Positions 24,332-36,192 are shown, counted from the first letter of the stretch. The stretch is 48,666 nucleotides of DNA from Bacteroidetes bacterium HGW-Bacteroidetes-2 (GCA_002842575.1 PHDJ01000021.1:1-48666), one strand, 5' to 3'. Numbers and translations: made by a program. Notes: generated by a model from the sequence alone, not told the origin.

Positions 24332-26821
24332 CTAAAAATCGACCACTTTATTATTAATAAAAAACAAACTGTTGACAAAGAAGAGTTTACCATTTTCCCA
24401 GAATGAACGAAACATAACGTCATCAACAAGATAAACAACACTTCCTCTTCCTATTTTTTGTTCTCCAAAAACTAAAGAGTTTTTTAGCCCTTTTAATGCT
24501 TTCTCGCCTGCAAATCCGCTTACACGTTCTGCCTCGCCTTCAATATAGGCCACGTTATAACCATTTTCAATAAAATGGTAGGAGCTGTTTCCAGCTTTTA
24601 ATGTATAGTAGGTGTCTGAATAACCAAATGCCATAGGATGTGAAACATCTACTTTTGTTTTGAAAATACTTCCTGTAATGAAGTTTTTTACGCTTTCATT
24701 TTCTCTTTGGTTGTATGGAACAAGTAAATTTTTATCTTTTTCATTTTCTTTTTCAGCTTCGTCAGTAGCGTTGTTTTTTAAACCAAAGCCTTCTTTATCT
24801 ACAAAAGCACTCACAGCATCGTCAATAGCAATTAAGGTTCCACCTTTGCTAATCCAATCATTCAATTTTTTTAAAGTATTTTCATCTAAATATCCTTTGT
24901 AATAACCGCTAGGCATAACCAAAACATCAAATTTGGTTAATTCTATATTTTTAAAATAATCGGTATCTAAGGCTGTCATTGGGTAATGTAATTGTTGTTC
25001 AAAAAAGTGCCAGATGGCTCCATAATTTAAAGATGAGGTGTATTTGCCTCGCAAAACAGCAACTCTTGGTGCATGAATTATTTTAATATCTGGCGATCCA
25101 AAATCTGTTCCATTGTCAGAAAAGCTAGTGGGTGCAACAAATAGATTTCGGTTGTGCTCGTTGGCAATTCTAGTGACTGTTTCATTAAATTTTGGATTTT
25201 TGCGGTTATCACTTTTCGTAATTACCAAACTTCCTCGATCAAAACTTTGTCCACTTACCGCAAAGGGCTTTTCAGTGAAACGCACTTTTATATCTTCTTG
25301 TAAAAGTGCGGTCAGAAAAGATGCATCTTGCATACTGTTCCATTTGCTAATGTATCCAACGGCATTTGGATTTGGTATTGTATTTGCTTTTGCAATCGTT
25401 TTAGAAGCACTAGAAGCAACTAAAGTAGCACTTGCAATCGTTTCTAAGCCAAAGGCATGAGGTAAATTCCATGCAGTAATATCATAAGTAAGTGGTGTAC
25501 TAAGTTTTGCTTCCGGTTCAAAAAGAGCTTGTATCATTTTGCCTTTTGGTTGGTTTGTACTTACTACCAGTGCATTTTTCATATCTGTACTTCCGGTTTT
25601 GTTAGTTCCATAATGGTAGCCGGTTGCTTTAACACTGTTTGAAAAACCATATTTTATTTCATGTCTGTCTAAAAGTGCAGCAAGGGCATTTATTTTATCT
25701 TCTTCGCCTTGTAGGATGTAACTTTTGTATTTAAGATTGGTTTGAAAGAATTTTTTAAATTCTGTGTTTAGTTTTTTTGCGTTTTTTGAAGAAATTTCAA
25801 CAGTAGAAAGCCCTGTAGTGTTGTGATGCGCAATCCTATCTACTAGAGTGAGTTCATAACCCTCATCAGTATCTACGCCTAGTCCTGCACTTCCGTGACC
25901 GGCTTGTTCATACGTCATTCCGATGGCACCAACATAGGTTGGATAGGTGTCTCCATAGCTAGGGTACAATAAATCAAAACGCTCTCGGGTGAAAAATAAC
26001 CATCCCTTTTCATCAAAATATCTAGCGTGATTTTTACCTATTTCTGTTTGAAAATCACGTTGCCAATTGGTGATTACTTCATGAAAAGGTTCTGCAGCAG
26101 GAGCAAAATAATAGGGTTCATTAATTCCTTGTTCGTGAAAATCTACGTGCACATGGGGCATCCATTGGTTATAAATTTTAAGTCGTTGTTGGGTTTCCAC
26201 TTGACTTGCCCATGCCCAATCGCGATTTAAATCAAATAAATAGTGATTAGGTCTTCCGCCCGGCCAGGGTTCATTATGTTCGGTTGCTACTTGAGCACTA
26301 TTATATGGCGTTGCTTTTACTTGGTTGTACCAGTTTGCATAACGGTCTCGACCATCAGGATTTAAACAAGGGTCAATAATAACTACCGTGTTTTCCAGCC
26401 AAGCCTGTTTTTGTGTAATCAATTCATAAAGGGTTTGCATAGCTGCTTCTGTGCTAGAAGCCTCATTGCCGTGTACATTATAACTTAACCAAACAATTGC
26501 AACCTCTGGGTTTGCATCTCCATCGGCTATGCCTATTTGTTTTAAATTATTGGTTCTTATGGTTTCAATGTTTTTAATATTGCTTTCCGAAGAAACTACG
26601 GCATACGTTAGCGGTCTTCTTTCATTGGTTTTTCCGTAGGTAGAAAACGTTACCATCAAACTTTTGTCTGCTACATAGTTAAAATAAGACAATACATCAG
26701 CATGACGTGTAAACTGAGTGCCAATTTCATAGCCTAAAAACTCAGAAGGCGATTGCACTTGTTGTGCTTGTGAATACAAGGTGATAAAACAAATTAAAAA
26801 CAAGAATGCTATTTTTTTCAT
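24332..26821 (-). CDS. Secreted M14 family zinc carboxypeptidase
   Basis: The 829-residue protein has a signal peptide (MKKIAFLFLICFITLYSQAQ). The zinc site is His117 and Glu120 in NVHGNEASSTEAAMQ, with the third ligand probably His229 in HVDFHEQG. NPDGRDRY and the GGRPNHYLFDLNRDW segment are typical of this secreted M14 group. The C-terminal 350 residues contain a glutamine-amidotransferase-like domain (FDVLVMPSGYYKG, GGTLIAIDDAVSAF) with no obvious catalytic Cys. It probably trims peptides in the periplasm or outside the cell. It is divergent from bshC with a 121-base gap. Confidence 0.92.
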   Translation of the reverse strand: MKKIAFLFLICFITLYSQAQQVQSPSEFLGYEIGTQFTRHADVLSYFNYVADKSLMVTFSTYGKTNERRPLTYAVVSSESNIKNIETIRTNNLKQIGIADGDANPEVAIVWLSYNVHGNEASSTEAAMQTLYELITQKQAWLENTVVIIDPCLNPDGRDRYANWYNQVKATPYNSAQVATEHNEPWPGGRPNHYLFDLNRDWAWASQVETQQRLKIYNQWMPHVHVDFHEQGINEPYYFAPAAEPFHEVITNWQRDFQTEIGKNHARYFDEKGWLFFTRERFDLLYPSYGDTYPTYVGAIGMTYEQAGHGSAGLGVDTDEGYELTLVDRIAHHNTTGLSTVEISSKNAKKLNTEFKKFFQTNLKYKSYILQGEEDKINALAALLDRHEIKYGFSNSVKATGYHYGTNKTGSTDMKNALVVSTNQPKGKMIQALFEPEAKLSTPLTYDITAWNLPHAFGLETIASATLVASSASKTIAKANTIPNPNAVGYISKWNSMQDASFLTALLQEDIKVRFTEKPFAVSGQSFDRGSLVITKSDNRKNPKFNETVTRIANEHNRNLFVAPTSFSDNGTDFGSPDIKIIHAPRVAVLRGKYTSSLNYGAIWHFFEQQLHYPMTALDTDYFKNIELTKFDVLVMPSGYYKGYLDENTLKKLNDWISKGGTLIAIDDAVSAFVDKEGFGLKNNATDEAEKENEKDKNLLVPYNQRENESVKNFITGSIFKTKVDVSHPMAFGYSDTYYTLKAGNSSYHFIENGYNVAYIEGEAERVSGFAGEKALKGLKNSLVFGEQKIGRGSVVYLVDDVMFRSFWENGKLFFVNSLFFINNKVVDF

Positions 26822-26914
26822 GGGAATATTTTAAGAGCCTAAATCTACTAAAAAGTGGTGAATAGTATACAGAAGATTAACGTATATTTATATACTATAA
26901 TTTAACAATCCTCT

Positions 26915-26922
26915 TATCTTTG
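26915..26922 (+). promoter_or_regulatory. Candidate -7 element (TATCTTTG) for bshC
   Basis: The bases match TAnnTTTG and end 20 bases before the ATG at 26943. A -33 TTG is not seen at the usual spacing. Confidence 0.5.
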
Positions 26923-26942
26923 GTTTTTATTTAAATTTAACT

Positions 26943-28547
26943 ATGCCAACACACTGCATGCCGTATCGAGAAACTAGTTATTTTTCTTCGCTCATAGAAG
27001 ATTATTTAGTGGAGAAAGAAGAATTAAAAAGTCTTTATAATCGGTTTCCTTATCTTGAAAACTTTGCTGAACAAATAGAAGAAAAAGGAAATTCCTACCC
27101 AAAAGAGCAAAGAAAAATACTAGTGGAAGCTCTGCAAAACCAATATGCACACCTTAATGTTTCAGAGGCTACACAAAACCATATTTCCATTTTAAAAGAA
27201 AATAATACATTTACCATCACCACAGGCCACCAATTAAATTTGTTTACCGGGCCGTTGTATTTTTTATATAAAATTATTTCTACTATTAATTTATGCAAAG
27301 AGTTAAAGAAAGAATATCCTAAAAATAACTTTGTGCCTATTTATTGGATGGCAACTGAGGACCATGATTTTGAGGAAATAAATTACTTTAACTTCAAAGA
27401 GAGAAAAGTAGTTTGGGAGCGTAAAATCAGTGGTGCAGTAGGTGAACTTTCCACAGAAGGATTGAAAGAGGTAGGTGCAATTTTCAACAAAACCTTAGGG
27501 AATACCCCTAACGCTATTTTTTTAAAATCTCTTTTTAAGAAAGCGTATATAGATCATAACAATTTAGCAGATGCCACTCGCTATCTGGCAAATGCACTTT
27601 TTGGAAAGTATGGTTTAGTAATTTTAGATGCTAATAAAAAAGAGCTAAAACAATTTTTTGTTCCTTTTTTAAAAAATGAATTGAAAGCGCAAACTTCGTC
27701 TTTAACCATTGAAGAAACTAACAAGAAGATTGCTTCTATTCCAAATACAAAATATAAACTTCAGGTAAATCCTAGGGAAATTAATCTTTTTTACCTTAGA
27801 AATAATACAAGAGAACGAATTATAAAAAAAGAGGATACCTACTTTATAAACCAAAGTACTCTTTCTTTTACAAATGAAGAGATACAAAAAGAAGCAGAAC
27901 AACATCCGGAACGTTTCAGCCCTAATGTAATGCTTCGTCCTTTATACCAAGAAGTAATTTTACCCAATTTGTGCTATATAGGTGGAGGTGGTGAGTTGGC
28001 TTATTGGTTACAACTTAAGGCTTTTTTTAAAGAAGTGAATATTCCTTTTCCGATGTTGTTATTGAGGAATTCAGCCCTATTGATTCCTGATAAAATTCAA
28101 AATAAATTAGATAAATTAGAAGTACCTACTGCAGATTTATTTTTGCCCAAGCACCAATTAGAGGAGAAGTACATCAAGAAAATTTCATCCATACCTATCG
28201 ACTTTTCTAAACAGAAAGAACACTTAGAGAAGCAGTTTAAAGCACTTTATGAAATAGCTAAACTAACAGATAAATCGTTTATTGGAGCTGTAGCAGCGCA
28301 GGAAAAAAAGCAAAAGAATGGATTGTCTAATTTAGAAAAACGCCTGCTTAAAGCACAAAAAAGAAAACGGTCAAAGCAATTAGAGCAGCTTACAATAATT
28401 CAAAATCAGTTGTTTCCAAATGGTAGTCTGCAGGAACGAAATCATAATTTTTCAGAATGGTATCTGGAGTATGGAGAGGAACTTCTCCCTAAACTTTTTG
28501 AAGAACTAAAACCCTTAGAGCAGGAATTTAAAAGTATAACTTTTTAA
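26943..28547 (+). CDS. bshC: Bacillithiol biosynthesis cysteine-adding enzyme BshC
   Basis: The 534-residue length is typical. The family motifs are TITTGHQLNLFTGPLYFLYKIISTI in the N-terminal nucleotide-fold region, PIYWMATEDHDFEEINY, FSPNVMLRPLYQEVILPNL and YIGGGGELAYWLQL, followed by a coiled-coil (about residues 405-500, rich in Lys and Glu). BshC joins cysteine to GlcN-malate in the last step of bacillithiol synthesis. BshA and BshB are not in the window. It stands alone and is convergent with the SIMPL gene, their ends overlapping by four bases. Confidence 0.95.
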   Translation: MPTHCMPYRETSYFSSLIEDYLVEKEELKSLYNRFPYLENFAEQIEEKGNSYPKEQRKILVEALQNQYAHLNVSEATQNHISILKENNTFTITTGHQLNLFTGPLYFLYKIISTINLCKELKKEYPKNNFVPIYWMATEDHDFEEINYFNFKERKVVWERKISGAVGELSTEGLKEVGAIFNKTLGNTPNAIFLKSLFKKAYIDHNNLADATRYLANALFGKYGLVILDANKKELKQFFVPFLKNELKAQTSSLTIEETNKKIASIPNTKYKLQVNPREINLFYLRNNTRERIIKKEDTYFINQSTLSFTNEEIQKEAEQHPERFSPNVMLRPLYQEVILPNLCYIGGGGELAYWLQLKAFFKEVNIPFPMLLLRNSALLIPDKIQNKLDKLEVPTADLFLPKHQLEEKYIKKISSIPIDFSKQKEHLEKQFKALYEIAKLTDKSFIGAVAAQEKKQKNGLSNLEKRLLKAQKRKRSKQLEQLTIIQNQLFPNGSLQERNHNFSEWYLEYGEELLPKLFEELKPLEQEFKSITF

Positions 28548-29269
28548 TCAATATTATATTCCAGTCGCATGGTTATGGATGCGGTTTTCTTTTTGTCTGA
28601 AGTATTAAAACTGCCTCCCCAGCTGTAATCCTCACCGCTATTTTGACCTGTAATCTGGAACACACCTAGTCTGGCATCATTAAGTTTTCCAAGTTTACCA
28701 CCGCTGTTTTCAGCGATATTTTCTGCACGCAGCCTTGCGTCTTCTGTGGCTTTTGAAATCATTTCAATTTTTAAATCGGCAAGTTTGGTATAATAGTATC
28801 TAGGTGCATAACTGTTGAATTGTACTCCTTTATTGAGTAATTCTGTAACTTCACGGGAAACACTTTCTACCATTTCGACATCCGAAGATTCTACTTTTAC
28901 TGTTTGGGTTAGTTCATAGCCTATAAAAGTGGTGCCCACAAAATTGCCGTTTTGATATTGATTTTCTGTACGTTCATTGGTCTGTACAGAGTTAAATATT
29001 ATATTTTCTTTTGGAATGCCTTTAGAAACGAGATATTCTTCAACAGCTTTTTTGTCTAAAATGAGTTGATCAAATGCAGTTTTCAAATTAGGATTCATTC
29101 TGGAAAATTGACCTTCCCAAACTATTAAATCAGAAATAAAATCAGCAGAGCCTGATCCTGTAACTGCAATCTTTCCATCAGGATTGGCACGATCTACATA
29201 AGCACTTCCAAGAAAATAAGCAGCTAAAACGATGGCAATCGAAAAAATAAAAGCAGTTATATATCGCAT
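28544..29269 (-). CDS. SIMPL domain-containing protein
   Basis: The 241-residue protein has an N-terminal membrane helix or signal anchor (about residues 3-23), then IAVTGSGSADFISDLIVWEGQF and the helical VEEYLVSKGIPKENI segment of the SIMPL (DUF541) fold, with KATEDARLRAENIAENSGGKLGKL near the end. It is probably periplasmic. The family forms oligomers, but its role is poorly known. The stop overlaps bshC's by four bases. Confidence 0.88.
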   Translation of the reverse strand: MRYITAFIFSIAIVLAAYFLGSAYVDRANPDGKIAVTGSGSADFISDLIVWEGQFSRMNPNLKTAFDQLILDKKAVEEYLVSKGIPKENIIFNSVQTNERTENQYQNGNFVGTTFIGYELTQTVKVESSDVEMVESVSREVTELLNKGVQFNSYAPRYYYTKLADLKIEMISKATEDARLRAENIAENSGGKLGKLNDARLGVFQITGQNSGEDYSWGGSFNTSDKKKTASITMRLEYNID

Positions 29270-29366
29270 AAGAAGATAGTTTTATTCAGACGAAAATACG
29301 ATAAAACTATCAAAAATTAAGAATTTCGGATCATTTATTTTTATCAAAAAATTAGCCTTATTTCCA

Positions 29367-29397
29367 TTGCTCAAAAAATCAAAATACCCTATTTTTG
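29367..29397 (+). promoter_or_regulatory. Consensus promoter of guaA (TTG-N20-TATTTTTG)
   Basis: TTG at 29367-29369 and TATTTTTG at 29390-29397 are separated by 20 bases, matching the Bacteroidota housekeeping promoter. The -7 box ends three bases before the guaA ATG, so the transcript should be leaderless or nearly so. Confidence 0.65.
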
Positions 29398-29400
29398 CCT

Positions 29401-30933
29401 ATGCAAAACAACAACGTACTTATTTTAGATTTTGGATCGCAATACACACAACTTATAGCACGTCGTGTGCGCGAGTTAAACATATATTGCGAAATACATC
29501 CGTATCACAAAGTCCCATCCGATATAACAATATATAAAGCAGTAATCTTGTCAGGAAGTCCATTTTCGGTAAGAGCCCAAGATGCTCCACACCCTGATTT
29601 ATCACAAATACGGGGCAAAGTCCCGATTTTAGCGGTTTGTTACGGAGCACAATATTTCGCGCATTTTAGCGGTGGTAGCGTTGAATCTTCGGAAACAAGA
29701 GAATATGGAAGAGCAAAATTAACAGATATTTTAGAAGCTAATGGACTTTTTAATGGCATTGCCGAAGGTAGCCAAGTATGGATGAGCCATAGCGATACCA
29801 TTGCCAAACTTCCTGAAAACGGAGTGCTTTTAGCAAGTACCCAAGGCATAAAAAATGCAGCATACCGCATTGATGGCGAACAAACCTTTGCCATTCAATT
29901 TCATCCGGAAGTATATCACTCCACCGATGGGAAAAAACTTCTTGAAAACTTTTTAGTAGCAATAGCTGGTGTAGCACAAAATTGGACACCATCGGCATTT
30001 GTGCAAACCACGGTAAACGAGTTAAAAGAAAAATTACAAAACGATAAAGTAGTACTGGGCTTGAGCGGCGGTGTAGATTCATCGGTTGCTGCTATTTTGC
30101 TGCATAAAGCAATAGGAAAAAACTTGTATTGTATTTTTGTAAACAATGGATTACTTCGTAAAAACGAATTTGAAAGTGTTCTACATCAGTACAAAGACAT
30201 GGGGCTAAATGTAAAAGGGGTAGATGCATCGGAACGCTTTTTGAAAGCCCTTGCCGGAGAATCTGATCCGGAAAGAAAAAGAAAAACAATAGGCAATGCC
30301 TTTATTGAAGTTTTTGATGACGAAGCGCACCAAATACAAGACGTGAAATGGCTGGCACAAGGCACTATTTATCCGGATGTTATTGAGTCGGTTTCTGTAA
30401 ATGGGCCTTCGGCAACAATCAAATCACATCATAATGTTGGCGGATTGCCCGATTTTATGAAATTAAAAATTGTAGAACCTTTGCGCATGCTCTTTAAAGA
30501 TGAGGTGCGCCGTGTGGGTGCTGAAATGGGAATTTCAAAAGAACTTTTAGGAAGGCATCCTTTTCCCGGACCGGGATTAGCAATACGTATTTTAGGCGAT
30601 ATAACTCCAGAAAAAGTGCATATCTTGCAGGAGGTAGATGCTATTTTTATTGAGGGTTTACGCAAATGGAATTTGTATGAAAAGGTATGGCAAGCGGGTG
30701 CTATTTTGCTGCCAGTAAATTCGGTAGGCGTAATGGGAGATGAACGAACCTATGAAAAAGTAGTGGCGTTACGCGCTGTAGAATCTACCGATGGGATGAC
30801 CGCAGATTGGGTAAATTTACCCTATGAATTTTTACAAGAAACCTCAAATAGTATAATAAATAAGGTAAAAGGCGTTAATAGAGTAGTATATGACATCAGT
30901 TCAAAACCACCAGCAACCATTGAGTGGGAATAG
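29401..30933 (+). CDS. guaA: GMP synthase (glutamine-hydrolysing) GuaA
   Basis: The 510-residue enzyme has a class I glutamine amidotransferase domain (catalytic Cys in [10 protein letters not shown]; His and Glu in QFHPEVYHS), a PP-loop ATPase domain ([12 protein letters not shown]) and a C-terminal dimerisation domain ([16 protein letters not shown], ending KPPATIEWE). It converts XMP to GMP. The ATG at 29401 gives the usual N-terminus ([17 protein letters not shown]). A TTG six bases earlier is in frame but lies in the promoter box. Confidence 0.98.
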   Translation: MQNNNVLILDFGSQYTQLIARRVRELNIYCEIHPYHKVPSDITIYKAVILSGSPFSVRAQDAPHPDLSQIRGKVPILAVCYGAQYFAHFSGGSVESSETREYGRAKLTDILEANGLFNGIAEGSQVWMSHSDTIAKLPENGVLLASTQGIKNAAYRIDGEQTFAIQFHPEVYHSTDGKKLLENFLVAIAGVAQNWTPSAFVQTTVNELKEKLQNDKVVLGLSGGVDSSVAAILLHKAIGKNLYCIFVNNGLLRKNEFESVLHQYKDMGLNVKGVDASERFLKALAGESDPERKRKTIGNAFIEVFDDEAHQIQDVKWLAQGTIYPDVIESVSVNGPSATIKSHHNVGGLPDFMKLKIVEPLRMLFKDEVRRVGAEMGISKELLGRHPFPGPGLAIRILGDITPEKVHILQEVDAIFIEGLRKWNLYEKVWQAGAILLPVNSVGVMGDERTYEKVVALRAVESTDGMTADWVNLPYEFLQETSNSIINKVKGVNRVVYDISSKPPATIEWE

Positions 30934-31004
30934 CCTAATAATAATGTTTAAGTTGTTTTTTACTGACAACACTTTCAACAAATAATAATTAACTAAATAA
31001 ATAA

Positions 31005-32942
31005 GTGAAAAAAATTAGCATCCTTTTATTGTTTTTCTTATTCGGAAAATCTATAGCCTTTGCACAAACTAGTTACCAAAGTCACTATGTTAAGCAAGGG
31101 GAAACTGTTTTCAGTATAACCAAGAAATACAATATCTCTGAAGAAGAATTGTATCGTTTAAATCCAGAAGTCAAAAACGGGTTGAAAAACAATACCGTAC
31201 TTATTATTCCAACAGAAGTAGCAAGAGAACCTATAGAAAACATCACTTTTAAAGACCATAGGGTAAAACGAAAAGAAACGCTATTTAGCATTTCGCAAGT
31301 ATATGGGGTGACGGTAGATGATATAAAAAAGCACAACAAACATTTATATTCTTCGCAAATTAAAAAAGGAGAAAATATAAAAATACCCATACGAACAGTT
31401 ACCATAGTTTCTAACCCTATTTCTGCTAACAAAGGAAAACCAGAAGAGATAACTTCTGGTGAACATGTGGTTGAAAATCAAGAAACTAAATTTGGTATTG
31501 CTAAAATATATGGCATTAGTGTGGCTGAATTAGAAGCATTAAATCCAGTTATTTATGGTACAGATATTTTGCCTTTAGCGATGGTGCTAAATGTTCCAAA
31601 ATTACCAATTGAAAAAATAACAATGCCAATTGACGAGGAAGAATATACGTTTTACACCGTAAAGTCAAAAGAAGGATTTTATCGGCTTAAAATTTTATTT
31701 GGGGTAACACAAGAGGAGGTTATTCAACTAAATCCGGAGGCTAAAGACGGTTTGAAAGAAGGAATGGTGGTTAAAATTCCTAAAAAAAAGGTAGCAGTAA
31801 ATGAGCAAACCACAGAAATTGCAACCATTTTAGATGTAAATAAAATTAGCATTGAAAACAGACTGACTAATTTTAGTACTAAAAATGTAGTTGTTTTCTT
31901 GCCCTTTGAACTCAATAACATAATAAAGGATTCAATTTCTCAAAATGAAAATCAAATAAGTAATAGTGCATCTTTGCGCATTGCTTTAGATTTTTATTCT
32001 GGAGTATTAATTGCGGCAGATTTTGCAAAACAAAAAGGCATTTCGGTAAACCTGCATATTTTTGATACCGAGGAAATGGAATTGGGAGTTAATGCTCTAT
32101 TTAACAGAAAAAACATAAAAAATGTTGATGTCGTATTAGGACCACTTAGGCAAGTACAAGTGGAGCGAGTAGCTGCAGATTTAGAGGAAAAAAATATTCC
32201 AGTACTTTCGCCATTAAGTAACAGACAAAGTAAGATGTATTCAAATTTTATTCAAAGCATCCCTTCAAACACAATTCTTGAAAATGCCATGATTTCTTTC
32301 ATAAGAGAAAACAGTGACGGCAAAAATATAATCCTTATTGCTGATGGAAGTAAATCTGCACAACAACAAAAATTACAAAATGCAATTCCCGGAATTATCC
32401 TAATCAATCCTGGCGAAGGAGGCTATTTAAAAATGGAGCTAGTTTCAGATAAATTAAGTAAAAGTCAGGAAAATTGGGTGATACTAGAATCTAAAAAAGC
32501 AACTTTGGTTAATAGCGTCGTTAGTGGTCTTAATGGACTCAGAAGAAATAATACGATTCGCTTGTTTACACTAGACAAAAATGATTCTTATGATTTTAGC
32601 GAAATTTCTAATTTGCATTTAGCCAGACTTAGTTTTACCTTTCCCTCGGTAAGCAAAATCTTTGATTATAAAGAAGAGAGTCCTTTTGTAAGTGCTTATA
32701 AAGAAGTGTATGGCACATTACCAAATCGTTTTGCCGCTAGAGGTTTTGATATTACCTATGATATGCTATTGCGTTTGGCCTGTTCAGAAAGTATTTTTGA
32801 AACCAACGACCTAATGGATGGAGAAACCTCCTATCTTGAAAATAAATTTAATTACAAAAAAAATAACCAGGGTGGCTATTATAATACTTCTGTATTTATA
32901 TTGAAGTATAATGAAGATTTAAAATTAGAAGAAGTAAAATGA
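31005..32942 (+). CDS. Four-LysM protein fused to a periplasmic binding-protein-like domain
   Basis: The 645-residue protein has a GTG start and a signal peptide (MKKISILLLFFLFGKSIAFAQ). Four LysM-type modules follow: about 27-70 (HYVKQGETVFSITKKYNI), 83-126 (HRVKRKETLFSISQVYGV), 153-198 (EHVVENQETKFGIAKIYGI) and 213-257 (YTVKSKEGFYRLKILFGV). From about 295 to the end is a type 1 periplasmic-binding fold (LRIALDFYSGVLIAADFAKQKG, VDVVLGPLRQVQVERVAADLE). It probably sits on peptidoglycan in the periplasm; the ligand is unknown. Its stop overlaps the OsmC start (ATGA), so the two are translationally coupled. Confidence 0.88.
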   Translation: MKKISILLLFFLFGKSIAFAQTSYQSHYVKQGETVFSITKKYNISEEELYRLNPEVKNGLKNNTVLIIPTEVAREPIENITFKDHRVKRKETLFSISQVYGVTVDDIKKHNKHLYSSQIKKGENIKIPIRTVTIVSNPISANKGKPEEITSGEHVVENQETKFGIAKIYGISVAELEALNPVIYGTDILPLAMVLNVPKLPIEKITMPIDEEEYTFYTVKSKEGFYRLKILFGVTQEEVIQLNPEAKDGLKEGMVVKIPKKKVAVNEQTTEIATILDVNKISIENRLTNFSTKNVVVFLPFELNNIIKDSISQNENQISNSASLRIALDFYSGVLIAADFAKQKGISVNLHIFDTEEMELGVNALFNRKNIKNVDVVLGPLRQVQVERVAADLEEKNIPVLSPLSNRQSKMYSNFIQSIPSNTILENAMISFIRENSDGKNIILIADGSKSAQQQKLQNAIPGIILINPGEGGYLKMELVSDKLSKSQENWVILESKKATLVNSVVSGLNGLRRNNTIRLFTLDKNDSYDFSEISNLHLARLSFTFPSVSKIFDYKEESPFVSAYKEVYGTLPNRFAARGFDITYDMLLRLACSESIFETNDLMDGETSYLENKFNYKKNNQGGYYNTSVFILKYNEDLKLEEVK

Positions 32943-33340
32943 GCACATCAAAAGTAGTTTACAAAGGCAATCTTCGCACAGAATGTACGCACTTGCAATC
33001 TGGAAGCACCTATATTACAGATGCTCCTATCGATAACAATGGAAAAGGAGAAGCTTTTTCACCAACCGATACCGTTGCAACAGGTTTAGCCAATTGTATG
33101 CTCACCGTTATGGGAATAAAAGCGGAAAACTTAGAAGTACATTTAGAAGGCACTATTGCGGATGTTACCAAAATTATGGCAAATGAACCTAGACGTATTT
33201 CAAAAATAATAGTAAATTTTACCATGCCAAAAGGAATTTCTACAAAACACCAACAAATATTAGAACACACAGCCCGTACGTGCCCTGTGCACTTTAGTTT
33301 GCATCCAGATATAAAAAGAGAAATTACCTTCACTTGGTAA
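32939..33340 (+). CDS. OsmC family protein
   Basis: The 133-residue protein has two well-placed cysteines, in TGLANCMLTVMGIKA and ARTCPVHFSLHPD, as in OsmC/Ohr peroxidases that reduce organic hydroperoxides. The general topology (beta-rich N-terminus, long helix at Cys, second Cys near the end) agrees. Some members lack peroxidase activity, so the substrate is uncertain. It overlaps the LysM gene by four bases and precedes the DUF922 gene by five. Confidence 0.9.
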   Translation: MSTSKVVYKGNLRTECTHLQSGSTYITDAPIDNNGKGEAFSPTDTVATGLANCMLTVMGIKAENLEVHLEGTIADVTKIMANEPRRISKIIVNFTMPKGISTKHQQILEHTARTCPVHFSLHPDIKREITFTW

Positions 33341-33345
33341 AATAA

Positions 33346-33882
33346 ATGTATTGGATATCTAAAATAATCGTATTCTGCATACCCTTATTCTTTGTTGCAG
33401 AAAATCCTGTGGCAATGCAATGGAATGAAAATTACAAACTTTCTTGGGATGATTTTCAAGGAACACCGCCCAATAAAAGTCCATTTGTGGCTAGCACACA
33501 ATCAGGTATCTATTTTAGCTACTCTTCACAAAACAAAAATGGTGAAATTACTTTAACCACTTCAGTATCTGCAAATTTTTATCCTGAAAATTCCTGGTAC
33601 TTTTCTAAAAATGTAAATGCTGCTATTTTAAAACACGAGCAAGGTCATTTTGACATTTCAGAAATACACGCTAGAGAACTTCGTAAAAAATTTAGCATGT
33701 ACACCGTTTCTGAAAATTTTAAAAATGAGTTACAAAGCATATATTCCGAAACAGAAAACAACCGAAATACTATGCAAAATAAATACGACAAAGAAACGAA
33801 CCATTCTAAAATTATTGAAAAACAAAAACAATGGGAAAGATTTATACAACAGGAACTTTCTCGATTAAAAAACTGGAAATAA
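33346..33882 (+). CDS. DUF922 domain protein (predicted zinc protease)
   Basis: The 178-residue protein has an N-terminal hydrophobic segment (about residues 4-18) that is probably a signal or anchor, then LSWDDFQGTPP, and the metal motif LKHEQGHFDISEIHARELRKKF near residue 98 (HExxH). The C-terminal half is Lys- and Gln-rich and helical. DUF922 proteins are called Zn-dependent proteases by motif; activity is not well shown. It is third in the LysM-OsmC-DUF922 transcription unit. Confidence 0.85.
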   Translation: MYWISKIIVFCIPLFFVAENPVAMQWNENYKLSWDDFQGTPPNKSPFVASTQSGIYFSYSSQNKNGEITLTTSVSANFYPENSWYFSKNVNAAILKHEQGHFDISEIHARELRKKFSMYTVSENFKNELQSIYSETENNRNTMQNKYDKETNHSKIIEKQKQWERFIQQELSRLKNWK

Positions 33883-33954
33883 GTTATCATAGAAGTCGTC
33901 CCAGATTCTAAACTTTAGTACAATTTTTAAATAGTCATAAAAAAAATCGCAATT

Positions 33955-34185
33955 TTGTTACAACCCGATGCCAACCATTTAATTGAATTAGCCCATTACA
34001 AAATGCCATTCGGAAAATATAATGGCTGGTTCTTGATTGATATTCCTGAATATTACTACGTTTGGTTTAAGCAAAAAGGATTCCCGGAAGGTAAATTAGG
34101 AAAAATGCTGGAACAGATGTATGAAATAAAACTAAATGGTTTAGAAGAACTTATCTACAACATACGAAGGAAATATCCCAAATAA
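33955..34185 (+). CDS. DUF3820 family protein
   Basis: The 76-residue protein matches DUF3820 with MPFGKYNGWFLIDIPEYYYVWFKQKGFPEGKLGKML. Function is unknown; in other genomes it is sometimes next to exonuclease domains. The only in-frame start is TTG at 33955, giving MLQPDANHLIELAHYK, which fits homologue N-termini. It lies 72 bases after the DUF922 gene. Confidence 0.82.
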   Translation: MLQPDANHLIELAHYKMPFGKYNGWFLIDIPEYYYVWFKQKGFPEGKLGKMLEQMYEIKLNGLEELIYNIRRKYPK

Positions 34186-34228
34186 ATGAGTAACTTATAT
34201 TCTGAAAACTAAAAGATATTAACCCAAA

Positions 34229-34437
34229 TAAAATTTAAAAAAAATATAATTCATATAAATTATTGATATTCATTATTTTCAATTTTTAGTCATACGTCTT
34301 ATGTCCAGTCCTTCAAGGGTTTTAAACCCTTGAAGGGCTCATCAATATAGCCAATGAACATAAAATTTAAGAAAATATAATTAATATAAATTATGGATAT
34401 TCATTATTTTCAATTTTTAGTCATACGTCTTATGTCC
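34229..34437. repeat. Pair of about 78-bp direct repeats in the pyrG upstream region
   Basis: Bases 34229-34306 and 34361-34437 are near-identical AT-rich repeats, both ending TTAGTCATACGTCTTATGTCC. They flank the REP-like palindrome. A shorter motif, ATATTAACCCAAAT, occurs before the first (34217-) and again at 34477-34490. This is the content of the 378-base gene-free gap 34186-34563, apart from the pyrG promoter. Confidence 0.85.
34307..34339. repeat. REP-like palindrome upstream of pyrG
   Basis: CCTTCAAGGGTTT (34310-34322) pairs perfectly with AAACCCTTGAAGG (34324-34336), and flanking AGT/GCT adds three more pairs including one wobble. The core CCTTCAAGGGTT/AACCCTTGAAGG recurs after mnmA at 40169-40217, so it is probably an interspersed family. 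Confidence 0.8.
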
Positions 34438-34482
34438 TGTAATCTTAAGTCGTATTAATAATTAGGAAGCTAATAATATTAA

Positions 34483-36192
<1,710 letters not shown>

